From contig CAMYLA010000022.1 of assembly GCA_947259095.1 (NCBI GenBank), positions 1 through 64,000 on the forward strand: 64,000 nt of DNA, in the 5' to 3' direction. Numbering within the stretch: position 1 is the stretch's first letter; every line of letters begins with the position of its first letter. The translations under genes and the position numbers were made by a program. This DNA comes from an uncultured Acidimicrobiaceae bacterium. Its GTDB lineage: Bacteria; Actinomycetota; Acidimicrobiia; Acidimicrobiales; SZUA-35. The notes under the pieces were generated by a model. The model was not told where the DNA came from. It saw only the letters and a program-made list of their open reading frames with translations, and did no database searches. Shown here piece by piece: positions 52,210 through 61,809 of this stretch.

Positions 52210-55200
52210 TCAGTCGGCGGTGACCGCCACCAGACCGAGGATGTCGGCCCCGTAGCGCTCGAGCTTGGCCGGACCGATGCCGCTGATGTCGCCGAGGGCG
52301 GCCAGGCTTCGCGGGCCGACCTGGGCGATGGCATCGAGGGTCTTGTTGTCGAGCACCACGTACGCCGGCACGCCGTCGCTTTGGCTGCGGTCCCTCCGCC
52401 ACTCGGTGAGCGCCTCACGCAGCGACGCCTCGTCGGCGCTGGCGGGGGCGGCCCGCTCCCTGGCAGGGGGTCTGGTCTTCGCTGCCGGCCCGGCCGCCCC
52501 GTTTCGGTCGGCGTCGGCCTCCGGCCATGCCATATCGGCCGGTCTGGCCTCGGTGAGCTGGGCCACGAACGGTGATGGCGGTCCGGACACGGTCACCGCA
52601 ACCGACTCCCGGCCCCTGGTCACCGCAACGTGGAAGATCCGTCGCTCCTCCTCAACGTCGGCCGCCAGGCGGTGAGGATAGAGGCCGTCCCGCACATCGT
52701 GGACCACCACATGGGGCCATTCCAGACCTTTGGTGGTGTGGATGGTGGCCAGGGTCACCGCGTCGGCCGGCCGGTCGGGTTCGAAGGTCGGGATCGACGC
52801 CAGTTCGGCCCGCAGCCACGATTCGAACGAGTGCGGTTCGGGGTGCAGCATCGCCACCGACGACAGCGCCGCCAGGTCGTCGGCGTGGGCCGCTCGGCGG
52901 GCGTTGCGTTGTGAGCGATCGAGTTGGGATGCGGCGCCGAGCAAGCCGATCTCATCGTAGATCATCATCAGCACGTTTTCGGTCGATTCGCCGCGGTCGA
53001 CCGCCTCCCGCAGCGACTCGATGTCGGCTGCGAACTGGGCGACCGACTCGGACTCCTTCTCCTTGTTGAGCCGTTGGGACAGGCTCAGCAGGTGTTTGAT
53101 CGACTGCTGCTCACAGACCCAATCGGCAACGCGGGGGTGCAGTGAGCGGGGTGGTCGCCGCAGGGCCAGGCGGAGGTCGTCCGGCTGGAAACCCTGGGCC
53201 GGCCCGGTTGCCAGCCGCAGCCAGCTCAACGCCGCCCCGACCCCGGATCGGTCGAGGACGTCGGGGCCAAGACCGTACGGTCTCGTGACCGCAACGCCGG
53301 CATGTTGGAGGTACACCGCAGCCGGGAGCAGGGCGGCGTTGACCCTGGTGAGCACTGCGATGTCGGCCGGCGCCGCCCCCCGCTCCACCAGGGCGGCCAC
53401 GTGGCTCGCCAGGTTCCGCTGTGGATCGCCCTCGGACAGGATCGAAAGCCCCGAATCGTCACGCTCGGCATCGGCCCCGGCGGTGATCTCCTTCGGTACC
53501 CGGCGGCGGTTGTGCGACAGCAGGTTGACTGCGGCATCGACCACCGGGGCCGGGCACCGGTAGTTGACGGTGAGGCGGTGGTCCTCGGCTCCGGGGAAGA
53601 ACCGGGCGTAGTCGATAAGCCAGTCGGGGGACGCTCCGGCGTAGCCGTAGATCGTCTGATCGTCGTCGCCGACGCCGAAGACCTCGCCGGCCGGGCCGGC
53701 GATGATCCGCAACAACAGCAGGTGGGCCGGGGTCAGATCCTGGAACTCGTCGACGAGCAGGACCGGGGCCACCGATCGGGCGGTGGCCCGGGCGGCGGGC
53801 TCGGTCAGGAGCCGATCGATGGCTCGCAGGATCTGCTCGTCGAAGTCCAGTGCGTTGGCCTCGGCCAGCCGCCGGCGATAGGCCTCCAGGACCTCGGGAA
53901 ACCCGGCGACGTCACCGCCGTAGGCGGCCTCGATCTCGTCGGGATCCCGCAGGCCGAGCCGGCACGCCGAAAGTGCGTCGATCCAAGGTTCCAGAGGATC
54001 GGTCAGTTTCTTGCGGCGACGACCGGGAACCACCCGGTCGAGCAGTCTGCGGACCTCGAGCTCATTGATGGTGGTGGGGCGGTTGCCGGCTGCACCACCG
54101 GCCGGTCGGAACGGCCCGCTGCCGGTGGCGATGGCCAGCGCCAGGCTGTTGAGCGTACGGATGTCCAGTCCGCCGACGTCGGCCAGTCTGACCGCCATCT
54201 CGTCCTTGGCCCGCCGGTTGTAGGCAACCAGCGAGACCGCCCGGGGCTCGAGGCCGCAGTCGTTGACGAGGTGTCTGGCCCGCTCGGTCAGGACCCTGGT
54301 CTTGCCCGAGCCGGCCGGTGCCAGGATCCGGGCCGGACCCCCGCCGTGTTCCACGGCGGCCAGCTGATCGGGCGCCAGTTCGGCTCCGGCCGACCGCCGC
54401 CGGTCCAATGGCCGCAACGAGCCGGCCTCGAGGTGACAGCGGGGCACCACGCGGCCACCGACGATCGGCGGGAGTTCCAGGTCGAGAGGCCCGCCGTCGA
54501 CCCACACCGGGCCACCGTTGGCGGCCAGATCACCGTCGGCGGCCAGATCACCGTCGGCCCCACCGGTGGGGGACCCGGCCCGATCGTGGTCGCCGATATC
54601 GAGGGCAGGCCGGGCCCCGAGACCCATTGCTGCGGTGAGGGGGGCGTAGGAGACGGTGCCGCCGAGCATGTTGACGGCGTTGGCGGTGATGGCGAAGGCC
54701 AGCCGCTCGCCGGGGAGTTCTTCGTCGACGGCCAGCCGGTGGAACGGCTTGTCGACCGCCGGTGCGGGGTCGGGGAGCGGGCCGGACCAGCGAATGATCA
54801 GCCGTTCCCGCAACCGCCAGGCTTGGTGCAACCGATCGACCACCGGTGGTGGGCTCTCGGCCGACCCCGCCACCTCGTCACAGCCGTGCCATGGCGCAGG
54901 TGGTTCCTGATCGAGGCCGACCAGCACGCTCCGTCCCAGTTGCGGCGGCCCCACCAGCGCCTCGGCGGCCAACTGGGGCATGGCGGCCGGCGCCATGACG
55001 CCCGCCGACTCGGGGTCTGTTGGCACGTCGGCCGGTGGTTGCCGGGTGCCTGTGGCCGACGTCGTGCTGTCGGTGGCCCGGATGGCGGCGTTGTCGGCGT
55101 TGCCGCCGGCCGGCCCGGGCGTTGCCCTGGCCCGCGTTGCAGACGTGGTGTCCGACCCGTCGAACCGGCCTGACCCGTCGAACCGGCCCGGTGGCCCGGT

Positions 55201-55323
55201 CTGGCCTGTCGGTTCGGATGCGGTGCCGTCGACGCCGGCCTTGTCGCCCTGTGAGCAGGCTCGGACCTCGGCCACAGAACCATGGCTCGAGCCGCAGTGG
55301 CCGCAGTTGATCCGACGCGCCAC
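52210..55323 (-). CDS. UvrD/Rep-like SF1 DNA helicase with N-terminal Zn-finger-like motif and C-terminal HRDC domain
   Basis: 1037 residues. The N-terminus has CGHCGSSHGSVAEVRAC, a possible zinc knuckle, then a ~300-residue low-complexity region with short repeats (GRFDGS twice, DGDLAA twice). The helicase core follows: Walker A APAGSGKT (K341), LVAYNRRAKDEM, Walker B LLVDEFQDLT, GDDDQTIYGYAGA, NYRCPAPVV and VTLATIHTTKGLEWPHV, then VAVTRGRE. The last ~80 residues (LREALTEWRR... GIGPAKLERYG) form an HRDC domain, an accessory DNA-binding unit. It likely unwinds DNA 3'-5' in repair, similar to actinobacterial UvrD2. UvrD2 lacks the long N-terminal tail. Confidence 0.85.
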   Translation of the reverse strand: MARRINCGHCGSSHGSVAEVRACSQGDKAGVDGTASEPTGQTGPPGRFDGSGRFDGSDTTSATRARATPGPAGGNADNAAIRATDSTTSATGTRQPPADVPTDPESAGVMAPAAMPQLAAEALVGPPQLGRSVLVGLDQEPPAPWHGCDEVAGSAESPPPVVDRLHQAWRLRERLIIRWSGPLPDPAPAVDKPFHRLAVDEELPGERLAFAITANAVNMLGGTVSYAPLTAAMGLGARPALDIGDHDRAGSPTGGADGDLAADGDLAANGGPVWVDGGPLDLELPPIVGGRVVPRCHLEAGSLRPLDRRRSAGAELAPDQLAAVEHGGGPARILAPAGSGKTRVLTERARHLVNDCGLEPRAVSLVAYNRRAKDEMAVRLADVGGLDIRTLNSLALAIATGSGPFRPAGGAAGNRPTTINELEVRRLLDRVVPGRRRKKLTDPLEPWIDALSACRLGLRDPDEIEAAYGGDVAGFPEVLEAYRRRLAEANALDFDEQILRAIDRLLTEPAARATARSVAPVLLVDEFQDLTPAHLLLLRIIAGPAGEVFGVGDDDQTIYGYAGASPDWLIDYARFFPGAEDHRLTVNYRCPAPVVDAAVNLLSHNRRRVPKEITAGADAERDDSGLSILSEGDPQRNLASHVAALVERGAAPADIAVLTRVNAALLPAAVYLQHAGVAVTRPYGLGPDVLDRSGVGAALSWLRLATGPAQGFQPDDLRLALRRPPRSLHPRVADWVCEQQSIKHLLSLSQRLNKEKESESVAQFAADIESLREAVDRGESTENVLMMIYDEIGLLGAASQLDRSQRNARRAAHADDLAALSSVAMLHPEPHSFESWLRAELASIPTFEPDRPADAVTLATIHTTKGLEWPHVVVHDVRDGLYPHRLAADVEEERRIFHVAVTRGRESVAVTVSGPPSPFVAQLTEARPADMAWPEADADRNGAAGPAAKTRPPARERAAPASADEASLREALTEWRRDRSQSDGVPAYVVLDNKTLDAIAQVGPRSLAALGDISGIGPAKLERYGADILGLVAVTAD

Positions 55324-55480
55324 TCAGCTGCCCAGTGCAGAGATCATCGCACCGATTCCGACGATCCAGGGTTCTCCCTGACGCCCCCGCCACGCAGGCG
55401 CGGCGCCATAGACCACACCGTGGTCATGATCGGGCGGCGCCTGCCGCCCCCATCGCTCACCGGCGCCGCGTTGCACCGGG

Positions 55481-56542
55481 CTACGCCACCCGGACCTCGT
55501 AGTAGAGGTTGGCTGCATCGTCGAGATCGTGCCGCACGAACGACCCGAAGCCGGCCTCGGTCACCAGTTCCTTCATGCGCTCAGGGTACAGACCGAGGGT
55601 GCCCAGTCCCATGCCGCCGGCCTCGGATCGGGCCGATTGCAGGCACGACGCCACCGAGAACCCGTAGAACATGGCCAGGAGGGGGTTGCGTCGATCCTTG
55701 TTGAAATCTCCCGTGGACCGGATGTCCTTGATCAGCAGGGTCCCATCGGCAGCCAGGGCGGACCTGATGGCCTCGAGCGACCGGTCGGGTCTTGGCATGT
55801 CGTGCAGGCAGTCGAAGCACAGCACCAGGTCGGCCCCGCTGTCGGGCGGGAGGGCATCGGCCGGTGCATTGATGAACTCGGCGTTGGTCAGCCCGGCTTC
55901 GGCGGCGCGCTCACTGGCGAGCTCGATGGCCACCGTCGACGGGTCGTAGCCGATGCAATGGCTGTTGGGAAATGCCTCGGCGATGGTGGCGGCGGTCACG
56001 CCTGCGCCGCAGCCGACGTCGATCACGGTCGCACCGGCCTCCAGCTTGTCGACCACGCCGTCGAGCGCGGGCAGGATCACCGATGTCAGCGCCAGCCGAG
56101 ACCACGGCCCGGTCATTCTGGCCAGTCCGGCGGCGGCGGCCGTGCCCTGCTGCTCGTAGGTCACGCCGATCCCGGTCCGGAACGAGTCGATCAGTGCGTC
56201 GACCCCGGCCGGATCGGTCCCGCCCCGGAACGCCCCGGCGGCGAAGCTGATCGAGTCCTCCTCGTCGGCCAGCACTGCGGCCTGGACGTCGCTGAGCTCG
56301 AAGCTGCCATCATCGGTCCGGGTGATCAGCTTGGCTGCGGCCTGCCCCAGGAGCCACTCTCGGACGAATCGCTCGTCGGTTTCGGTGGCCGCCGCCAGCT
56401 CGGCGCTGGTCATCGGGCCGGCACCGCTCATCGCTCGGTAGAGGCCAAGCCGATCACCGAGGTGGATCATGAGCGACACCTGCTCGCCCATCTTGTAGCT
56501 CCACACCGCGAAGGAGAACTGCTTCACTGCATCTGGGTCCAT
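55481..56542 (-). CDS. class I SAM-dependent methyltransferase with winged-helix N-terminus
   Basis: 353 residues. Residues ~1-110 form a helical/winged-helix dimerisation region (HLGDRLGLYRAM, TSAELAAATETDERFVREWL) as in Rv2258c-like and O-methyltransferase-type proteins. The Rossmann core shows VIDVGCGAGVTAATIAEAFP, IGYDPS, an acidic DLVLCFDCLHDM motif IV and LLIKDI. The C-terminal part (LGTLGLYPERMKELVTEAGF) may form the substrate pocket. The methyl acceptor is unknown. The gene has its own strand block; the divergent gap of 240 bp to the oxidoreductase gene has no structure that I can assign. Confidence 0.8.
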   Translation of the reverse strand: MDPDAVKQFSFAVWSYKMGEQVSLMIHLGDRLGLYRAMSGAGPMTSAELAAATETDERFVREWLLGQAAAKLITRTDDGSFELSDVQAAVLADEEDSISFAAGAFRGGTDPAGVDALIDSFRTGIGVTYEQQGTAAAAGLARMTGPWSRLALTSVILPALDGVVDKLEAGATVIDVGCGAGVTAATIAEAFPNSHCIGYDPSTVAIELASERAAEAGLTNAEFINAPADALPPDSGADLVLCFDCLHDMPRPDRSLEAIRSALAADGTLLIKDIRSTGDFNKDRRNPLLAMFYGFSVASCLQSARSEAGGMGLGTLGLYPERMKELVTEAGFGSFVRHDLDDAANLYYEVRVA

Positions 56543-56782
56543 GGGTGTGTATGCTCCTGCCTGGATAAGGTTCGTTTGAAATCGAAATTCTGGATTGTCG
56601 TGCTGGGTTCAGAAGATTCAGTCCACCGGTGTGGCGCACCGGCGGAGAAGCGTCGAGGAAGTGTCCGATGAGCGAGTTGACCAGCACCGTAGTCTCCCTC
56701 CGGGACCGGGTCACGCCCGCAGACGCCGGATCGACGTGCCACGAACCAGCGCTCACCGGCGGGCCATGACCGACCGGGTCCG

Positions 56783-59700
56783 GTGGCCGTGACCGACCTG
56801 CCGACATATGCACCGTCCGATCGCTACACCGAAACCGGCGGTCCGGCCTTCGTCACCGGTATCCAGGCCCTGGCTCGTCTTCCCGTCGCCCAGATACGGG
56901 CCGATCGGGCCGCGGCGCTCAACACCGCGGCGCTCACAATCTGCTGTGGGCGATCGCCGCTCGGCGATCTCGGCCGGGAACTCACGCTGGCCGTCCACCA
57001 GGTCCCGGACCTGCCGATCCTCGGCCGGCCTGCGGTCGACGAGGAACTGGCGGCGACTGCGGTCCTGGGCACCCAGCTCGCCAGCACCGAGAGCGACGCC
57101 AACTACGAAGGCGTGGTCGGCTTCTGGTACGGCACCGCCGCCGGTCTCGGACGGGCCGGGGAGGCACTGCGCAGAGCCAACGCCGTCGGCACCAGCCGCT
57201 ACGGGGGCGCGGTGGCGGTCGTCGGTGATGATCCGGCGGTCCGTGGTTCGGCCCCGCTGACCGGGTCCGATCTGTCGATCATCGATCTCGGTATGCCGTT
57301 GTTTCACCCCGGCGACGTCCAGGAGGTGCTCGACCTCGGCCACCATGCGGTGATGCTGTCCCGCCTCTGTGGCCTGTGGACGGCGATGCGTGTCGTCGGC
57401 GCAGTGGGCGGCGGCTCGGGGACCGTCGACCTCGCCATCGATCGGATCGATCCCGTGCGGCCCAACCTCGAGGTCGACGGGGTGCTGCACATGTCGGTGA
57501 TCAACGAGGCGCTGCTGGCACCGAGCAGGCCCGGTATCGAAACCGAGATCAGGGCTCGGCGGCTGGAGGTGGCACGGCGCTACGGCGTGGTCAACGATCT
57601 CAACCGGCCGACCGCCAATCCCCGTGATGGCTGGATCGGCGTCGTCGCCGCCGGTCACACCTACCGGGAGGTCCTGGCAGCGCTCCGCCGGCTGGGGCAG
57701 GCATCGATCGGCCACATCGAGTCGGCGGGAATCCGGCTGCTGTGTCTGCAGATGCCCTCGCCACTCGATCCGCGAGTGGTTCGCAACTTCGCCAGAGGGC
57801 TGGAGGAGATCGTGGTCGTCGAGGAGTACGGCTCCTCGATCGAGTGGGCGATCAAGGACGCACTCTACGGGGGCGAGGCCACCCCCAGCGTGGTGGGGCG
57901 CAACGACGAGTGTGGCGCACCGCTGGTCCCAGCAGACAAGGCGGTGACCGCAGATGAGCTGGTCCCGGTGTTGCACCGCCGGCTCCGACCGAGGCTCGCC
58001 GATCGGCTGGTCCCGCCGCCTGACCCTGACCGCTGCGCCGCCCCGAGCCCGATTGCCGCCGTCCCACCGCCGTCTTCGTCGAGACCGGCCGACGCCGAGG
58101 TGGTGCCGCCCGGTGCCGGCGGGACCCAGTGGTTGGGGATGGAACCGTTCCTCGATCGCAACCACACCATCGAGGACCTTGGCGATGTCGCTCGCTTCGA
58201 CTTCGGGCAGCAGGCGATCCGAGCCGCAGTGGCGGCCGGGGTCGACATGACCTACGAACTGTCCTACTGCGATCCGGTTGCCGACACCGAGCCACGCCGG
58301 CCGCCGGCCGCAGTTATGGCGGTCAAGGAGTTGACGAAGGTGTTGCTGACCCAGGGCGTCACCGAGGTGCTGATCATCGTCGAGAAACCTCGCCGCCACG
58401 AAGGGGCGGGGCTGCCGACCAGCAAGTACGGCGGCAGGACCAAGGTCTGGGATCGGGTCCGGATCGGGGAGGCCAGGCGGTACCTGGCCACCGTGCCGGG
58501 GGTGTCGGTGCTGATCCACGATCATGGCACCGGCTCGGTGACCCGGGACGGCGCCAGCGGGACGGCCACCGACCCCGGGCCGGGCCTGCTCCTCATCGAC
58601 CACCGGATCTGCGAGGCATGCGGTGATTGCGGCGACGTCGACAGCTCGCCGTGGCTGCGATCGATCGACACGCCGTTCGGGATCAAGACCGCAATCGATC
58701 GTACCTCGGCCAAGGCCGGCAACCCGGCGGTGGACGGCGACTGCCCGAGTTTCGTCGAGGTCGAACCGGCCCCTGGATTCGACTGGCGCGAGGTCGATCG
58801 GGCCCGTGACCTTCCAGGCATCGCGCTCGACTTCGCCGGCCAGGAGACGCTCCCGGAACCGAACCCGGTGGTTCCCGGCGACCGGGCCGACATCCGCTTG
58901 GCCGGGCTGTCGGCCGATGCGGTCGCCGGGTCGGCCGCCATCCTCGGCACCGCGGCGCTGCTCGACGGTTGGACCGTACGGGGGGTGGACCGGCGGTGCC
59001 CGGCCCCCTTCCCTGATCTGACGGTCAGCGATCTCCGCCTCGCCAGGGACGAGCCGGCCCCTTCCGGACTGATCGGCTGTGCCGAGGCGCACACCGTCAT
59101 CGCCTTTGATCCATCCTCGGCCGCGGCCGAGCCGGTGCTGGTGGCGGCGTCACCGGAGCGGACCGTGCTGGTCGCATCCACGTCGGAGACGCCGAGCGTT
59201 GCCGCCGCCCGCAAGGCCGATCATCGCGCCCCGACCGTGGCTCAGCTCCGGCATCGGGCCGCCGCCGCAGCGTCACCCGGCGGCCGGCACTTCGTCGACG
59301 CCGCTCGGTTCACCACCGCGATGGCCGGAGATGCCGCCGGCGCCGAGGTGTTCCTGCTCGGCGCCGCGGTCCAGGCCGGAGCGGTTCCGCTGCGTTGCCA
59401 GGCCGTGGAGCGATCGATCGAGCTGCACGGGGGCCCGGTCGTGACCAGGCTGGCTGCGTTCCGGCTCGGCCGGCGCTGGATGTTCAACGCCGAGCGGGGA
59501 CATCCGGAACCGGTGCCGCAGATCGGGGTGGATCCCTCGGAACCAACCTCGGCGGACCTGTCGCTCGGGCTGGCCAGACATCTGGCGGATCTTCGCCTGG
59601 AGCCGGGGCTCCACGACCTGCTGGCGATGCTGACCGCCGATCTCATCGCCTACCAGAACGAATCGTACGCCGAGCACTTCGTCGATGTCATGACCAGGGT

Positions 59701-60229
59701 CGTCGGGGCCGAGCGCTTGGTGGCCAGCGACTCCACCGTGCTCAGCGAGACGGTGGGTCGCAGCCTCCACCGGTTGATGGCATACAAGGACGAGTACGAG
59801 GTGGCCAGGCTGCTGCTGCGACCCGAGCAGCGGACCCTGGTGGAGGCGGTCGGCGGTCCGGGGGCCAAGGTGACCTGGAGGGTCCGCCGTCCCTGGTCGA
59901 GGACCGCAGCCCGGTCGAAAAAGGTCTCATTGAACGCCGGGCGGGCCCGCCCCTTGACGCTGCTGGTTGCCAAATCCAGGTGGCTCCGAGGCTCGACCCT
60001 CGACCCGTTCGGTCGGGGTGCGCTCCGTCGAGCCGAACGGTCGCTGATCGGCGAGTACACCACCGCAGTCGATTCCGCTCTCCGGGGTCTTGAAGCCGCC
60101 AATCTGGACGCAACGGTGGAACTGGCCGGCTCGGCCATGGAGGTTCGGGGCTACGGCCGGCTGAAGATGGCCAGCATCGAGGCCTTCCGTGAGCGTCTGG
60201 CCAGGGGCGTCGAGGTTCGCCTGCCCTGA
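56783..60229 (+). CDS. indolepyruvate-ferredoxin-oxidoreductase-like protein, catalytic sites degenerate
   Basis: 1148 residues, about the length of fused IorAB-type proteins of actinomycetes. Overall match is clear: TDLPTYAPSDRYTETGG, GTQLASTESDANYEGVVGFWYG, and C-terminal KMASIEAFRERLARGVE. However, key motifs are lost. Where the TPP site should read GDGTYFHSG with NDAVAMTGGQ, it reads GDVARFDFG (~467) and CDPVADTEPRR (~495). Of the ferredoxin cysteines only CEACGDC (610-616) and one Cys in GDCPSF (654) remain; the SNC and CNxDYSC positions are changed. The frame is intact with normal codon use, so it is probably a divergent, possibly non-catalytic paralogue. GTG 56783 or 56789 starts it. 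Confidence 0.75.
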   Translation: MAVTDLPTYAPSDRYTETGGPAFVTGIQALARLPVAQIRADRAAALNTAALTICCGRSPLGDLGRELTLAVHQVPDLPILGRPAVDEELAATAVLGTQLASTESDANYEGVVGFWYGTAAGLGRAGEALRRANAVGTSRYGGAVAVVGDDPAVRGSAPLTGSDLSIIDLGMPLFHPGDVQEVLDLGHHAVMLSRLCGLWTAMRVVGAVGGGSGTVDLAIDRIDPVRPNLEVDGVLHMSVINEALLAPSRPGIETEIRARRLEVARRYGVVNDLNRPTANPRDGWIGVVAAGHTYREVLAALRRLGQASIGHIESAGIRLLCLQMPSPLDPRVVRNFARGLEEIVVVEEYGSSIEWAIKDALYGGEATPSVVGRNDECGAPLVPADKAVTADELVPVLHRRLRPRLADRLVPPPDPDRCAAPSPIAAVPPPSSSRPADAEVVPPGAGGTQWLGMEPFLDRNHTIEDLGDVARFDFGQQAIRAAVAAGVDMTYELSYCDPVADTEPRRPPAAVMAVKELTKVLLTQGVTEVLIIVEKPRRHEGAGLPTSKYGGRTKVWDRVRIGEARRYLATVPGVSVLIHDHGTGSVTRDGASGTATDPGPGLLLIDHRICEACGDCGDVDSSPWLRSIDTPFGIKTAIDRTSAKAGNPAVDGDCPSFVEVEPAPGFDWREVDRARDLPGIALDFAGQETLPEPNPVVPGDRADIRLAGLSADAVAGSAAILGTAALLDGWTVRGVDRRCPAPFPDLTVSDLRLARDEPAPSGLIGCAEAHTVIAFDPSSAAAEPVLVAASPERTVLVASTSETPSVAAARKADHRAPTVAQLRHRAAAAASPGGRHFVDAARFTTAMAGDAAGAEVFLLGAAVQAGAVPLRCQAVERSIELHGGPVVTRLAAFRLGRRWMFNAERGHPEPVPQIGVDPSEPTSADLSLGLARHLADLRLEPGLHDLLAMLTADLIAYQNESYAEHFVDVMTRVVGAERLVASDSTVLSETVGRSLHRLMAYKDEYEVARLLLRPEQRTLVEAVGGPGAKVTWRVRRPWSRTAARSKKVSLNAGRARPLTLLVAKSRWLRGSTLDPFGRGALRRAERSLIGEYTTAVDSALRGLEAANLDATVELAGSAMEVRGYGRLKMASIEAFRERLARGVEVRLP

Positions 60230-60328
60230 CACGAGGCGGTCGCCGATCGTTGCGGGAGCCGAAGACCTCGCCTGGGTGCTCCCGGCTCCGACCTCGGCCG
60301 GCCTGGCGCGTACCCAGGGACGCCGAGA

Positions 60329-60374
60329 GGGGTGTGGCCGTGCCGCCGCGCATCGGCCACACCCCGATCTTTTC
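60329..60374 (+). terminator. intrinsic terminator
   Basis: A perfect 12-bp inverted repeat, GGGGTGTGGCCG (60329-60340) and CGGCCACACCCC (60354-60365), with a 13-nt loop is followed by GATCTTTTCG. It lies 100 bp after the oxidoreductase stop. In a genome with few U-tracts this is the clearest terminator-like structure in the window. Confidence 0.75.
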
Positions 60375-60556
60375 GACACCGCCAACGGGCTACCGCTTGC
60401 CCGCTGTTCCTTGCAGCATCAAACACAGGAAATCAATGCGCAGCCACAATCATCTGCGCGCTGTGTGGCCAAGGGTACACGACGGTGTTGCGATCCGATA
60501 ATCGGTCGCCAACGTTCTTCAATCATTAACAAATTTTCTGTAAAGGTCCCCAGTCC
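60366..60556. other. non-coding, AT-richer stretch behind the terminator
   Basis: The second half of the 327-bp gap between 60230 and 60556 drops well below the G+C of the surroundings, notably TTCTTCAATCATTAAC (60516 on) and the following AAATTTTCTGTAAAG. No credible gene, tRNA or repeat was found. It could be a promoter-free spacer or a scar of lost DNA. Confidence 0.5.
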
Positions 60557-61738
60557 TCAATCCCGGATGGTGTAGCGAAGCTGCGATCCGTCGTGGTTGG
60601 TGTCAGCTTCGTTACAGAGTTTCAGATGTTCGAGGTGGGCATAGGTTTCGCTCTCGGCCATCGGCCCCCAGGAGCGGGGTTTGAACAGCTGTTTCATGTA
60701 GTCCTCGACGGTGCCGTTCCCCAAACGATCGCCGGCCACCTTGAGCTCGTTGAGGCGGTCCCGGTGGTGTCGGCTGATCGCTTCGGCCCGTCCCGACAGG
60801 TCCTCGAACACCAATCCGTGGGCCGGGAGCACCGTGTTCACGCCGTCGAAGGTCTTCATCCGGTCCAGGCTCTCGAAGAACCGGGCCAGCGGATCGACAC
60901 TCTCGCTGAGACCGGAGATGTGGGGGGTGATCGTCGGCAGGACGTGATCGCCGCTGATCATGACCCCACCGTCGGGGTCCCACAGGCAGAGATGATCCTC
61001 GGTGTGGCCCGGGGTGTAGACCGCCACCCATTCCCGGCCACCGAGTTCGAGGATGTCGGCGTCGTCGACCCTGCGGGTGGGCCGTGGTGTGGCCACGAAC
61101 CGGCCGGCGGCCAGCCGCATGGCCCGGTAGCGAATCCGCCGGGAGATCGGGAGCTCGAAGGGTTTGCCGCCCCACGGGGTCACCGCGGGAAAAGGATTGC
61201 CGGAAGGCCGGGCCGCCCCGCCGCCGTCCGGCCCATGGCCGTTGGCATCCTCCCCGAACGGGTGGGGGTGGGCATGGGTGTGCGAGCGATCGCCGGCTCC
61301 GTTGCTTTCGTCGACTTGATCGCCGGTGCTGGAGACGGTGACCACTTCCTCGTCGTCGGCCTCGGCCTCGGGATCGAGGAAGGTCCGGAAGCTGCGGTGG
61401 GAGACAACCTCGGCCCCGACCTTCTTCTTGAACCGTCCGGCCTGTCCGAAGTGGTCCGGGTGGGAGTGGGTCACCACCACGGTATGAACCCGATGCATCG
61501 GAATGCCGACCGTCTTCAGCTGCTTCCTGAGATGTCGCCAGGTGCGGATGCCCGGCAAACCCGGGTCGACCAGGGCGATGCCTCGAGAGTCCTCCATCGC
61601 ATAGCAGTTGACGTGGCCGAGGCCGGGGAAGGAGATCGGGAGTTGTAGCCGGAGAATACCAGGCGCAACCTCGTCGATCTGCTCCCGGGCTGGTCGCTGC
61701 TCTTCCCGCATGGGTTTCGGTTGCGATAGTTCGGTCAT
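60557..61738 (-). CDS. metallo-beta-lactamase-fold hydrolase with His-rich insert
   Basis: 393 residues. The MBL fold shows THSHPDHFG (H91-S-H93-P-D95-H96), a GHTEDHLCLW segment carrying the next His, and ISGDHVLP with the bridging Asp; PAHGLVF supplies the last His. Between the core strands lies an insert of about 60 residues with HTHAHPHPFGEDANGHG-like His/Gly/Asp-rich sequence, and a conserved RYRAMRLAAGRF. A C-terminal winged-helix-like tail (GNGTVEDYMKQLF, ESETYAHLEHL) is typical of the glyoxalase-II/lactonase-like LACTB2 branch. It is likely a thioesterase or hydrolase; the substrate is unknown. Confidence 0.82.
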   Translation of the reverse strand: MTELSQPKPMREEQRPAREQIDEVAPGILRLQLPISFPGLGHVNCYAMEDSRGIALVDPGLPGIRTWRHLRKQLKTVGIPMHRVHTVVVTHSHPDHFGQAGRFKKKVGAEVVSHRSFRTFLDPEAEADDEEVVTVSSTGDQVDESNGAGDRSHTHAHPHPFGEDANGHGPDGGGAARPSGNPFPAVTPWGGKPFELPISRRIRYRAMRLAAGRFVATPRPTRRVDDADILELGGREWVAVYTPGHTEDHLCLWDPDGGVMISGDHVLPTITPHISGLSESVDPLARFFESLDRMKTFDGVNTVLPAHGLVFEDLSGRAEAISRHHRDRLNELKVAGDRLGNGTVEDYMKQLFKPRSWGPMAESETYAHLEHLKLCNEADTNHDGSQLRYTIRD

Positions 61739-61809
61739 CGAACTAAACCATACTTGACCAGCCGGTCAACGAGGAAGGCGGGGTGCCGTCGATCGGTTCG
61801 ATGGCCGAT

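Noticed and set aside
56753..59092. Long minus-strand open frame opposite the oxidoreductase-like gene
   Set aside because: Low-complexity translation, no domain; the plus strand carries the family signatures.
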